Assembly (NCBI GenBank): GCA_963682025.1
Contig: OY821518.1
Location: 127,972,582-128,036,581 of the forward strand
DNA: 64,000 bases
Direction: 5' to 3'
Source of the DNA: Cordilura impudica
Taxonomy: Eukaryota; Arthropoda; Insecta; Diptera; Scathophagidae
A program made the position numbers and the translations under genes. Of this stretch, positions 45,823 to 56,111 are shown piece by piece. Position 1 is the first letter of the stretch, and each line of letters begins with the position of its first letter. The notes under the pieces are model-generated. The model was given only the letters and a program-made list of their open reading frames with translations, searched no databases and was not told where the DNA came from.

Positions 45823-46105
45823 CTAGCTCACCCGGCAAACGTTGTTATGCCTAAAATAACTATTTTATACCGAGATTAGTTTTGATTTGTATTTCAATTA
45901 CGGTAGGAATTTCTTTCAATAATAATGAAATGAAATTCAATATTTTGTTTTAAATGCAGAATTTATTTACGATTTAATAAATTAAATTTTGTTTCACATA
46001 TCTTCGTCTGATCTTACTAAATGATAATTTAAAGTAAAGCCAACGTGTGGACAATATTTTTGGTTTCTCCATATTCGCCATATACAAATAGATCTTTTCG
46101 TTTAC
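45823..46105 (-). mobile_element. Helitron 3' end with remnant of helicase C-terminus
   Basis: Read on the minus strand, the segment KDLFVYGEYGETKNIV (about 46095-46050) matches the extreme C-terminus of Helitron Rep/helicase proteins, where NLYIYAPNGKTKNIVY-like sequence is typical. It is followed by an A/T-rich 3' region and a terminal CCGGGTGAGCTAG (45835-45823) next to T. The end CTAG and the coding remnant support an autonomous-type Helitron, truncated on its 5' side by LTIR-2. This family differs from the short Helitrons at 5777, 11821 and 53202. Confidence 0.6.
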
Positions 46106-46770
46106 CAACTCAGCAAACTATATACTGCAGCAAACTATATATATGGGGGATTTCATGTCAAGTGCACCAACTTTTGAAACCGATGCACTAAGGTTAGTCG
46201 TATTGCATAGTAGTTTAGACACAATTTTTCAACAAGATCGGTTCAGATCTCTCTGAGTTAGAGGGGATCAAAATTTGACATTTTGGCCAAACAGGTATTT
46301 TTTCTCATCCATGTAACTTATTACCTATTGTTCTTAGAAAATTTTCTCCCAAAGAGTTTAGATAGCTATTTCTTCAATATTTCGGAAAAAATACTTTAAA
46401 AAAAAAAAAATTGTAGACTTTTTTTTTGCTAAATTAAAGCATTTTTTGCCTTTTTTTTCGAAAAGGGCATTTTTTTTTCATAAGAAAGCTTAGAATTTTT
46501 CCTTTAATAGCTTTTTGGTCGCTTAGTGGGATGGGAGTGGGATATCTATCAAAATAAATGTTTTGTAACACAAGACAACGGTTTTTAAATTTTTCACTAA
46601 TGCACTATTTTGAATTTTTCCTATTTGTGTGTAAAACCTTACAAATAGAACTTATACTGAGAAACTAGACAAATTAACCTTTCGGAAGGTATATAACATA
46701 CTTAACTAAAATTTTATACCCTCGATACTGTAATACCCAGAATATGTTAACCTCAGGAAAACCATCGCTT

Positions 46771-47880
46771 TTTTCTATAGAAATGTTGAAAAATTATTAT
46801 TTTTTATTTATTTTTAATAATAATTAAATTAATGTATAATAATAATAATAATATTAAAAATAAAAAGATAAATAATTTATTAAAATTTAATCTTAATTGC
46901 ATTAGATCCATTTATATCATAACTATTTTTATACCCTATACCACTATGTGGTTTGGATATAATGACTTTGTGCTGCTGTTTGTAACAACCAAAAATATTT
47001 GGCCTAGACCCATCTTTAATTATACCGATCGAATCAGAATCACTTTTTGAGTTGATTTAACAATGTCCGTCCGTCCGTCCGTCCGTCTGTGTGTCCATGT
47101 AAACCTTGTAATCAAACTGCAGGTCGCAAATATGAATATATTTTGATGAAATTTGGTATATAAGCCTCTATCGGCCATGGGATGAACGCTATTGAAATTG
47201 GCGATGTTCAGACCTAGTCCCCATACAAATGACCCCTATGAAATCGACATAAATTGCCATAAGTTCCAAATTATCATATAAATCTCAGTCAAATTGGGTT
47301 TGTATGTGTTCATTACATCCATTAATTAGTAGTTCAAAATAACTCCCTATAGGAAAATTCTTAGTCATAGGCCCCATATAGAGCTGCTTCCCGATCTTCA
47401 CTTAAATATATTAAAAACAAAAATATTGCACTGATTCTTCTCACATTTTGTTTCTATATATTTTTGCAAAATAAAAGAGACTTTACCAAACATGATCATG
47501 ATCGGTCCATTTTTGGACCTAGTCCCCATATAGATATATCATCCGATATTAACTTTTTCATATCTGCAGCCAAAAAAAATTAATAAAAATCCCACTCAAA
47601 TTTGGTTTTTGCTTATTTTCTATGTCCAGTTAGTTGGGCCTAAGAGATAGAGTTTCTAAACGCATGGTATAGGGTATCGTATAGTCGGTCTAGACCGACT
47701 ATAATTTTCTTACGTGTTTTCTATAGAAATGTTGAAAAATTATTATTTTTTATTTATTTTTAATAATAATTAAATTAATGTATAATAATAATAATTTTAA
47801 AAACAAAAAGATAAATAATTTATTAAAATTTAATCTTAATTGCATTAGATCCATTTATATCATAACTATTTTTATACTTA
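46771..47880. repeat. About 155-bp direct repeats flanking a Helentron-like copy
   Basis: TTTCTATAGAAATGTTGAAA through TTATATCATAACTATTTTTA is present at about 46771-46930 and again at about 47716-47880, nearly identical except for a shortened (AAT)n run. The Helentron-like repeat 46926..47715 sits exactly between the two. Confidence 0.85.
46926..47715 (+). mobile_element. Helentron-like repeat, near full-length copy, reverse orientation
   Basis: It starts TTTTTATACCCTATACCACT, has a (GTCC) tract at about 47065-47086, the conserved CCCGATCTTCACTTAAATA segment, TGGTATAGGGTATCG, an intact GTCGGTCTAGACCGAC palindrome near 47684, and ends TTTTCTTAC. This orientation shows the family plan as it would be drawn for Helentrons, with the stem-loop last. 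Confidence 0.9.
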
Positions 47881-47958
47881 ATTTATTGTAGCTGATGAAG
47901 TATTTAAGTCTTGTACATTTTTAAATACCCAGTCTATCATCCAGCTTTTTTGTCGCGT

Positions 47959-49212
47959 TTATTTACTGCGTTTTTTTGTCAATCCTTTCTTGGTGTTATT
48001 AGGTTCAGCTGTTGATTTCTCTGCTGGTTTATTTCTTGTCTTTGGAAAGAAATCGCATTGAATAGAGGCAGAAAACTTTTTCAACTTGAGTCTTCCATCG
48101 ACAAGCGGTATAAAAGCATGGTATTGAGCGGTGCCATCGATTGTTACCGCAGCATCGAATCTGCTCTTCAGTGTTTTCAAAGTTTCCTGATGATCCTCTT
48201 TGCTACTAAAAACTATTTTAGTTTCTTTACAATAATTCTTTGCCCAATGGAATAAAGCAGTCGCATCTTAGATGCGATCTTGATGAGAGCACTGGAGGCT
48301 ATACTTCGCTGCATTTCTTTTAAGGTTTGCTCCAATACCATCACATGCTCCTTTACCATGAGCAGTAGGATGAAAATGCCACTCAGCTGGCATTCCAAAA
48401 TCTTTTTCATGGGCCATAAGATTTGCCAAGCTACTTTTGTTTTTAAAATGTTGACGAGCTCCGTCCGAAACGTAGTATACCTTCTTTACTGTAAATTTAG
48501 ATTTTAGAAATTTTAGTATTCTCTTCTGGTACTCATAAACTGCAACGGTATCATGTTTTAAATCGTCGGATATGATTGCCATACTTTTGTGTTCCAGTTT
48601 TTCATCTTTCATGTAGTAAATAACTACTGTGAATATAGTTGCTTGGTCGTTATTGAAGTGGAATGCTTGTATCGCATCCTATAGTTTTAGCTATAGTTTT
48701 CTGCGAAATCATATGAAATAACGAATCTTCAACCATGATCCTAAAAAGTCATGGTTTCTCAAGTTTAGCAATCCTGTACACATTTCTTCCACAAAATCAT
48801 CCACATTTAAATGATTGTTTTCAATGTGCATCTGTCAGTCTGAATCCAAGAATCAAATTTGACCTCCTCTATATAGTCTCGATCTAAAGAGTTGATTAAA
48901 TTTTCTTTGATGAATGTGTTTTTCGGGCAATTGGTACATTCACCTAAGTGGCAATAAGTTGCTGCACTAGGACACATAGTCAATTTAAGGCAATCGCGGT
49001 AATCGTTAAATCTTCTGGCGAATCATCTGTTAAATACTTTAAGTTGATTTCATTCAACTTCAGTTTAACATTTTCATGGTAAATGCAAACGCATACTGTG
49101 TGAGTTCCGCTGCTTTCTGCCAAAACGCAATGTTTTGGCCTCATTTGGGTTAATTTCGTGAAGCCAATTCTAACATCCTCGTGTTCAGATTGAAATGTTG
49201 CAAATAACTCTT
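47959..49212 (-). pseudogene. LTIR-2 protein relic with SDG...HGKG motifs (unclassified transposase candidate)
   Basis: Read downward from about 49212 the pieces are: HTVCVCIYHENVKLKLNEI (about 49100-49050), CPSAATYCHLGECTNCP with four Cys (about 48970), SLDRDYIEEVKFDSW, AFHFNNDQATIFTVVIYYMK (about 48665-48605), then a 114-codon frame (48612..48268) with YVSDGARQHFKNKSSLANLM and EWHFHPTAHGKGACDGIGAN. After a frameshift comes ALFHWAKNYCKETKIVF, and finally RFDAAVTIDGTAQYHAFIPL and a basic tail ending at 47959. The SDG and HGKGACDG acidic positions could be DDE-type catalytic residues. I recognise this protein as a repetitive, uncharacterised family in many arthropods. Frameshifts near 48620 and 48260 and several stops upstream break it. 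Confidence 0.68.
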
Positions 49213-49819
49213 CAGATAACCATTCTCTTCTGTTATGTTATGAAGGTATGTTACATACGTTCGGAAAGGTTAATTTGTCTAGTTTCTCAGTATAAGTTTT
49301 ATTTGTAAGTTTTTACACACAAATAGGAAAAATTCAAAATAGTGCATTTGTGAAAAATTGAAAAACCGTTGTCTTGAGTTACAAAACATTTATTTTGATA
49401 GATATCCCACTCCCGTCCCACTAAGCGAGCAAAAAGTTCTTAAAGGAAAAATCCTAAGCTTTCTTATGAAAAAAAAATGCCCTTTTTGAAAAAAAGGCAA
49501 AAAATGATTTAGTTTAGCAAAAAAAAAAGTCTAAAAATTTTTTTTTAAAGTATTTTTTTCCGAAATATTGATGAAATAGCTATGTAAACTCTTTGGGAGA
49601 AAATTTTCTAAGAACAATAGGTAATAAGTTACATGGATGAGAAAAAACACCTGTTTGGCCAAAATGTCAAATTTTGATCCCCTCTAACGCAGAGAGCTCT
49701 TGACCGATCTTGCTGAAAAATTGTGTCTGAACTACTATCCAATAGGACTAACCTTGGAGCAAATCGGAAGACATCGGTTTCAAAAGTTGGTGCACTTGAC
49801 ATGAAACCCCCCATATATA

Positions 49820-51125
49820 ACGGGTGATTTTTTTGAGGTTAGGATTTTCATGCATTAGTATTTGACAGATCACGTGGGATTTCAGACATGGTGTCAAAGA
49901 GAAAGATGCTCAGTATGCTTTGACATTTCATCATGAATAGACTTACTAACGAGCAACGCTTGCAAATCATTGAATTTTATTACCAAAATCAGTGTTCGGT
50001 TCGAAATGTGTTTCGCGCTTTACGTCCGATTTATGGTCTACATAATCGACCAAGTGAGCAAACAATTAATGCGATTGTGACCAAGTTTCGCACTCAGTTT
50101 ACTTTATTGGACATTAAACCAATCACACGAATGCGTACAGTGCGTACAGAAGAGAATATTGCGTCTGTTTCTGAGAGTGTTACTGAAGACCGTGAAATGT
50201 CGATTCGTCGCCGTTCGCAGCAATTGGGTTTGTGTTATTCGACCACATGGAAGATTTTACGCAAAGATCTTGGTGTAAAACCGTATAAAATACAGCTCGT
50301 GCAAGAACTGAAGCCGAACGATCTGCCACAACGTCTAATTTTCAGTGAATGGGCCCTAGAAAAGTTGGCAGAAAATCCGCTTTTTTATCGACAAATTTTG
50401 TTCAGCGATGAGGCTCATTTCTGGTTGAATGGCTTCGTAAATAAGCAAAATTGCCGTATTTGGAGTGAAGAGCAACCAGAAGCCGTTCAAGAACTGCCCA
50501 TGCATCCCGAAAAATGCACTGTTTGGTGTGGTTTGTACGCTGGTGGAATCATTGGACCGTATTTTTTCAAAGATGCTGTTGGACGCAACGTTACGGTGAA
50601 TGGCGATCGCTATCGTTCGATGCTAACAAACTTTTTGTTGCCAAAAATGGAAGAACTGAACTTGGTTGACATGTGGTTTCAACAAGATGGCGCTACATGC
50701 CACACAGCTCGCGATTCTATGGCCATTTTGAGGGAAAACTTCGGAGAACAATTCATCTCAAGAAATGGACCGGTAAGTTGGCCACCAAGATCATGCGATT
50801 TGACGCCTTTAGACTATTTTTTGTGGGGCTACGTCAAGTCTAAAGTCTACAGAAATAAGCCAGCAACTATTCCAGCTTTGGAAGACAACATTTCCGAAGA
50901 AATTCGGGCTATTCCGGCCGAAATGCTCGAAAAAGTTGCCCAAAATTGGACTTTCCGAATGGACCACCTAAGACGCAGCCGCGGTCAACATTTAAATGAA
51001 ATTATCTTCAAAAAGTAAATGTCATGGACCAATCTAACGTTTCAAATAAAGAACCGATGAGATTTTGCAAATTTTATGCGTTTTTTTTTAAAAAAAAGTT
51101 ATCAAGCTCTTAAAAAATCACCCGT
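49820..51125 (+). mobile_element. Apparently intact DD41D mariner (rosa-like) element with TA duplication
   Basis: The left terminus ACGGGTGATTTTTTTGAGG follows TA (49818-49819). The right terminus CTTAAAAAATCACCCGT precedes TA (51126-51127). The terminal repeats are perfect for 14 bp and then imperfect. The length of 1306 bp and a single complete gene fit an autonomous mariner. It is inserted at the TA-rich junction between LTIR-2 and the LINE family 2 tail, so it is the youngest element of that stack. Confidence 0.95.
49933..51018 (+). CDS. DD41D mariner-family transposase, complete
   Basis: A 361-residue frame without interruption. It cuts and pastes its own element into TA sites. The N-terminus (1-60) has a helix-turn-helix (LTNEQRLQIIEFYYQNQCSV); a second lies at about 88-112 (MSIRRRSQQLGLCYSTTWKI). 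The catalytic core holds ILFSDEAHFWLNG (Asp159), FQQDGATCHTARD (Asp252) and SCDLTPLDYFLWG (Asp294). Counting gives 41 residues between the second and third acids, the DD41D signature that I associate with the rosa family of tephritid and other insects. YVKSKVYRNKP and the C-terminal HLRRSRGQHLNEIIF are as expected. The start Met at 49933 is 113 bp inside the left terminus, a normal distance. All three catalytic residues and both termini are intact, so activity is plausible. Confidence 0.95.
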   Translation: MNRLTNEQRLQIIEFYYQNQCSVRNVFRALRPIYGLHNRPSEQTINAIVTKFRTQFTLLDIKPITRMRTVRTEENIASVSESVTEDREMSIRRRSQQLGLCYSTTWKILRKDLGVKPYKIQLVQELKPNDLPQRLIFSEWALEKLAENPLFYRQILFSDEAHFWLNGFVNKQNCRIWSEEQPEAVQELPMHPEKCTVWCGLYAGGIIGPYFFKDAVGRNVTVNGDRYRSMLTNFLLPKMEELNLVDMWFQQDGATCHTARDSMAILRENFGEQFISRNGPVSWPPRSCDLTPLDYFLWGYVKSKVYRNKPATIPALEDNISEEIRAIPAEMLEKVAQNWTFRMDHLRRSRGQHLNEIIFKK

Positions 51126-51127
51126 TA

Positions 51128-52600
51128 TATTTACATTTTCTTTTTTTTATTAACCAACACTCAGGGGATGCCCGTACAGATGCAGTGCATTGTGTTGATC
51201 TCATGAAAATAGGTTATGGGAAGGACGAAAGAGGGAGTAGTGTTTGTGGATATTTGACTTAGATTTTATTAGATTATAACTGTCAGGAAAGACCTCTGCG
51301 GGGAGTTTATTCCACATACGGCTAGTTCGACTTATAAACGAATTCTCTCTGTAATGCGTTGTGCGGTCAACTGGATAATAAACTAAAAACGGATGTGATC
51401 TACTAGAGAAGTGGGTAGAGCGAACCGAAACTCGGGCACTTGGAATAAGTTCGCTAATCTCAGAAGAACATTTCCCATGGTAGTGTCTATAGAACAGTGA
51501 TACACAACACACATTCCGACGATGTTCCAATGGGTCAATAGAATTGGATACCCTACTGTCATTGATGAGCGTCAACGCCCTCTTTTGCACGCGGTCCAGT
51601 AGCACCAAAATAGACTTTGAAGCTCCTGCCCATATATGGGAGTTGTATACCATTTTCGGTCGGATGTATGTGGTATAGATTTTAAGGAGGTCAAAGGGAG
51701 TGAAGTAATTTTTGCACCGTTTTAGAAAAGCAATACACTTGAATGCTTCTTTCGACACTTGAAAAACATGCTCGTTCCAACGAACATCACATTGAATTCT
51801 CATGCCTAGAACATCAAGAGTATCCGACTCCTCAATACCTTTACCACCCATATATACAGACGACATTGTTGAATCCATGGCCCTATGGGTCAACATTCAA
51901 CAATGAGTCTTCAACGCATTAAAATCAACCCTATTCGCTTTACGCCACTCGGAGATTGTTAACAGGTCTTGATTGAGTGTGTCATGCATTGTCCGCCTTT
52001 TGCCCCCCAACCTCGAAGAGGCTTGGCCTACAGTTAATGGAAAATGAATGACAAATGCTGCTGTCATCTGCGAAAGAGTATATAGACTTAAAAGTTTGAC
52101 CAAGAAGGTCGTTCAGAAAGATAAGGAAAAGAGAAGGAGAAAGAACGGGACCTTGGGTTACCCCTGAATTAAGCTGAAACTCATTGGATGAGACCCCATC
52201 AATAACAGCACGTATTGTTCGATCTCTGAGAAAACTCGATATAAATCGAGAGAAGTCATTACCTACCCAAAATGCAATAAGCTTTGATATCAGTGCACCG
52301 TGCCACACACGATCGAATGCCTTGGAAATATCTAGAGCAACCACTTTACTTTCGCCAAAATTGGGAATGGATCGACTCCAGCGCTCAGAAGGTAGAGCTA
52401 ACAGGTCTCCCGTGGAATGATTTAAACGGAAGCCATACTGACGATCATTAATAAGTGGGTTGGCCTCTAGGTTGTTCACAAGATGAGAATTGATCATGCT
52501 CATGAGAGTGCAGAGCAGATTGCAATTGGACGGTAGTTTTCAGGACGGTAATTGGCAATGACTGCATTAATTTTGTAAGTCTAAGCCGCCGACTTGCATT
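51128..52600 (-). pseudogene. LINE family 2 reverse transcriptase, 5'-truncated (jockey/CR1-like)
   Basis: Read downward from about 52560, ENYRPIAICSALS leads to a 173-codon frame (52503..51982) with NDRQYGFRLNHSTGDLLAL, VVALDISKAFDRVWHGAL (first catalytic Asp), SGVTQGPVLSPSLF (usually GVPQGSVLSP) and SFADDSSICHSFS (catalytic Asp pair). A frameshift near 51990 passes to a short frame and then, after a stop near 51897, to a 231-codon frame (51896..51201) with ESDTLDVLGMRIQCDVRW, IRPKMVYNSHIWAGAS, LLDRVQKRALTLIND and ISRTSRMWNKLPAEVFPD. The 3' end runs into an A-rich tail (about 51128-51155) beside the mariner. Endonuclease and N-terminal parts are missing. It is a different family from the LINE at 1571, 4556 and 15948. 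Confidence 0.88.
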
Positions 52601-53201
52601 GGCCGGCATTAAGATTTGTTGACTGGCGTTACATACGTCAGAATAATTTGGAATTATAGACCTTAAACGCAATTGGAGAATCTATTGGAAACATTGAGAT
52701 TCTTGAATTTGCCGTTGATAATTGTCGATTCGGTAATGCTATCCAATAATTTATTCATAATTAACCGCGTTCCCTTACATAATTTAGGTACATTTAGCCG
52801 TCGAAGCAGTATAATTGATGATATAGCTTTCAAGAATTTTTAAAGCTGGTTCGAATATGCAGTCCTTCATATTCTTCTATAATAACAGATGACGTCACAC
52901 AAATTTACAATGCTCTTCGTATCATACTTTTCGAGATGTGTGATAATTCAACAATTTCTTTGTACGGTATCAGCAGGGTTGACATTAATATTAATAACAG
53001 ATGACGTCACACAAATTTGCAAAGCTCTCCCTGTAAAAGTATTCGAGATATGTGGCATTGAATAATTACTTTGTGTGCCACGCCTACTGATCCGATTCCG
53101 CCTATTTTCAGAAAGGCTACTAACACTAATAACCTGTGCAATCACACTGATTTGTGATTGCTTAGCTTTGTGAATAATATAATATGCATACATTATACAT
53201 A
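52601..53201. repeat. Spacer with a duplicated segment containing TGACGTCA
   Basis: TAATAACAGATGACGTCACA and the following CAAATTT..CAA.GCTCT...TTCGAGAT.TGTG occur twice, at about 52881-52962 and 52990-53075, diverged by substitutions. Each carries the CRE/ATF palindrome TGACGTCA. No gene is seen in the interval. Confidence 0.6.
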
Positions 53202-53632
53202 CCTATAGTATTAATACGCTAGGTGATTTCTTGTGACCGATGAAAGTTTGTCAGTTTTGCCCCGACTTTGATCAAACATCCCTTATCTAAAAGGCATTTA
53301 TTTTTAGCTGTCCATCAAGTTTACAGATCCTTACATTTTTATATATATTTTTTTTTAGTAAAATACATTTTAAATTGCTACTAACCCATACATAAAGTTA
53401 TACAATTGCTTTGTGTGTGTTTATTAAATTTGTTAATGAGTTTGCAAAAATCTCTGTGTTGAAACGAAAAATAATTTTGGACATACACCAATAACGACAA
53501 TAAAAATTGTTGAATTGAAAATTGGTTTAAATTGATTAGCATACCTTTAGGTTCTTACAAAATAATTTATTAATTTAAAAAATAAAATTTCCTAGAATTT
53601 GCACTCGAATTTTGAGGGTTGGGATCGGCTAG
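53202..53632 (+). mobile_element. Short non-autonomous Helitron, copy 3 (diverged)
   Basis: It begins CCTATAGTATTAATACGCTAG (canonical copies have TCTATAATATTAATAGGCTAG), includes GATTTCTTGTGACCGATG, and ends ACTCGAATTTTGAGGGTTGG then CTAG before T. The hairpin has one mismatch. An insertion of about 60 bp near 53460 is not in the other copies. Confidence 0.78.
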
Positions 53633-54378
53633 TATTTGTTAAATACTAGACATTAATTTGCAAATAGCGATTGTTTTGAAAAATTATGTCATAAAAATTT
53701 CATATTGAACGCCAATAACATATAATGGTAACTTTCTTGTGAAATATTTTTACTTAGCTTACGAACAGGCTTGAACAAAAAAAAAATAAAAATAATCATC
53801 GTCATCGCTTTCATTATTATTTCAGTAGATTTACGACCTCCATTATTTAAATGAAAAATATTCAAAGGTATCCATTAGCTGACATACGGGTCAGAAGACA
53901 CAAGAAGTTCTCCAAGAAAATGCTTATAGCATTTATCCGTGCTGTTGTTCCTAATATGATCCAGCCCTTGTTCCTAATAGTTTATGTAAACATTCTAACG
54001 ACTCTTCGGAAAATGCACCTTAAAATGACTATGCAATATATAGTCGGTCTAGACCAAAAATAGCATCTAGCTATTTAAATAGCATCTAAATAGCATCTAG
54101 CTATTTAATATAAAATTTTAAATGTTTTAAAAAATTCGAGTCAGATCGTTCATTCATTCATCCGATCGAATGTATTTTTTTCCTTCCAAAAATTTAATTT
54201 TTTTTTAACATATTACAGATATTTTTTTAAATATGTAAATAAATACAATAAATTCATTAATATTGATTGATAAAATTAACAACTTCTTTTCTTATTCAAT
54301 GAAAAAAAAAACCTAATGTATACATGTCTTTATTTTTTTCCATTTAAAAGTTTTATTTTTGTTTAATTTTTGTTTCAA
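53633..54378. other. Gene-free stretch with Helentron-like crumb
   Basis: An open frame of 70 codons at 53851 has no recognised motif. TATAGTCGGTCTAGACC at 54039 is half of the Helentron-like terminal palindrome. It is followed by a small tandem ATAGCATCTAGCTATTTAA repeat. Confidence 0.4.
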
Positions 54379-54795
54379 TGGTGCGTGGTAAAGAAGAAGA
54401 AGAAAGCATATATTTCAAAAATTCATAACTGCACTGTATTCTTAATCGGACCGGTTGCTGGCATTTCAGCATTCATCAGCGATTTATTGAACATTGTGAT
54501 AATTGTTATGTTTTAATTGAATAGATTGTTTATATATAAAATTTTTCTACTTAGGGCGGTCGTGAGGTTTGAACCATGAACCTTCACATACACTCGTACT
54601 TGCACTTTTTGGTCAGCGTTTTAACACACTCACCTAAAGTCAAGCCTACGAGCAGTGTGGTTAGAATCAGTTTTCGTACCATACAGCTTTACTTTGTATT
54701 AATTTCATAATATACAACTCTGTCCAAACAAACAATCGTTATTTTTGAATTTTTTAATATTTTTACATTTATACTTCTAATTTATTTTAATTTTT
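54379..54795 (-). repeat. tRNA-derived SINE-like repeat (copy 2, without Tigger)
   Basis: On the minus strand the head reads GTAGGCTTGACTTTAGGTGA (A-box-like) and then GGTTCAAACCTCACGACCGCC (54584-54563 region), whose GGTTCAAACC fits the RNA polymerase III B box. The body runs on to a TTCTTCTTCTTTACC end at 54385-54400. The same sequence, split by Tigger, is at 42096..44890. The tRNA-like identity rests on the B box and the Gly-Cys-rich head only; no folded cloverleaf is claimed. Confidence 0.5.
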
Positions 54796-56111
54796 ATTTC
54801 TTTAAAACAATTTTATACAAAATATTAACAGTTTCATAATTTCAATAAAAAATAAATTCAAACACTGCTACGAGTATTAACCCATTGAACATTTCTTACA
54901 GTGCAATTCTCATTTTCTCACCAACACAACTACATATTTATTTTTGAACACCACTGGTCTAGACCAACTATACGATAATCTATATCGTGAGTATTGAAAA
55001 AAAATCTTAGATTAAACTTTACTGAGGTCATAACTGGATACAATATATAAGTTTTGTTGTTCCAGCAAATATTTTCAGTACAACTAAAATTTCATTTGTT
55101 TTCCCAAGAAATATTAATTTTACGTTTTTAATAGCAATTTTAACCAAATTACTGTACTTAACTAATTAAAATACATGAAACGTCTTTGTATCTATATTTT
55201 CCGTTCTGAATTTTTTTTTCTGCAATTTCAAAAAATTTTGTTATTCATTCTTTTGTTCTTGAAATGTTTTTTTTTTTTTATACAATTTTATTTCAATTTG
55301 AACTATATGCGTATGAATTTCATTGATTTCATGTTGCCACAAAAGATGTTTATAAACATTATAGTAATGTTGCTTTTCTTATATAAAACAATAAAAGTAA
55401 TAATAAAAACAAAACAAAAGCACACGACAATCGTGTTTTTACTGATTTGTAGTTTAAATTCTGTCAGCAAATAAAACTGGATTGCTAAACATATTTACTG
55501 CTTTATTAGTTGAATACATGAAAAATACTTTGAATTCAACAGAAAAATTATAATCCGATTTTTAAATGTATATTAATTCATTTTAATATAAATTTTCAGT
55601 TAATTTTAGCTTAAAAATTTCTTTGGAAAATTATAATAGCCAAACTTTAGTAACATTGTTATTAATTTGTGACCTGTAGCTATGAAAAAGTTTATATGGG
55701 ATGCTGTTTAAGAGAAAGAGAAATATGAAGCCTTCTATGTGGACTACACAGAAACCAAATTTGACCAACATCTATATGACAATTTGGATTTAAAGCAATT
55801 TCGTAGGGGTTATTTTATGGAGACTAGGTGTAAATACGCACTGCTATGGCCGGCAAAAACTCATATACAAAAGATTATCGAATTATATTCTTATTTGCGA
55901 CCTGTGGTTTGATTGTATTGTTTACATGGGCATCAGCGATGCCAACTTTGAGCTCTTCGCTCAAAGCATTTTTTTTTTCATTTATCCCTTATATAAAAAA
56001 AACACAAAATTGACGCTTCTGTTTTCTTGTTTACGTGCTTTTAGCTTTTTTTTAACTACAGCGGTACATGTTAAATAAAAGTTTCGAAGATTTTAATAAT
56101 TTTATAAAAAA
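54796..56111 (-). mobile_element. Heavily decayed Helentron-like copy in A/T-rich sequence
   Basis: 54950-55050 contains TGGTCTAGACCAACTATACGA and a following ATAACTGGATACAATATATAA, as in the start of the family. 55660-55935 contains CTATGAAAAAGTTTATATGG, CATCTATATGACAATTTGGA, GACTAGGTGTAA and TTGCGACCTGTGGTTTGATT, the middle of the family. The roughly 600 bp between them are unrelated A/T-rich sequence, including a 99-codon Phe/Ile-rich open frame at 55175 that I regard as chance. The microsatellite and right tip are lost. The remainder up to 56111 is unassigned. Confidence 0.6.

Larger units (their letters stand above)
46136..49819. mobile_element. LTIR-2: DNA transposon with about 600-bp inverted arms
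   Basis: The left arm (46136..about 46735) starts TATATATGGGGGATTTCATG. The right arm (about 49215..49819) ends CATGAAACCCCCCATATATA. Shared internal landmarks include TCAAGTGCACCAACTTTTGA, GGGATCAAAATTTGACATTT, TAACTTATTACCTATTGTTC and GAAACTAGACAAATTAACC, all inverted. The tips merge into an alternating TA sequence on both sides, so the target duplication cannot be delimited (it is within TATATAT). The interior holds a minus-strand gene relic and a Helentron-like repeat. The DD41D mariner landed exactly in the TA tract at its right end. Confidence 0.85.

Noticed and set aside
54545..54660. True tRNA gene on the minus strand
   Set aside because: Only the B box is convincing. The arms do not form a cloverleaf by eye, and the unit is a dispersed repeat, so it is kept as SINE-like.
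55175..55474. 99-codon Phe/Ile/Leu-rich open frame resembling a membrane protein
   Set aside because: Its composition is what A/T-rich DNA gives by chance. It has no motif and lies between two halves of a decayed Helentron-like repeat.
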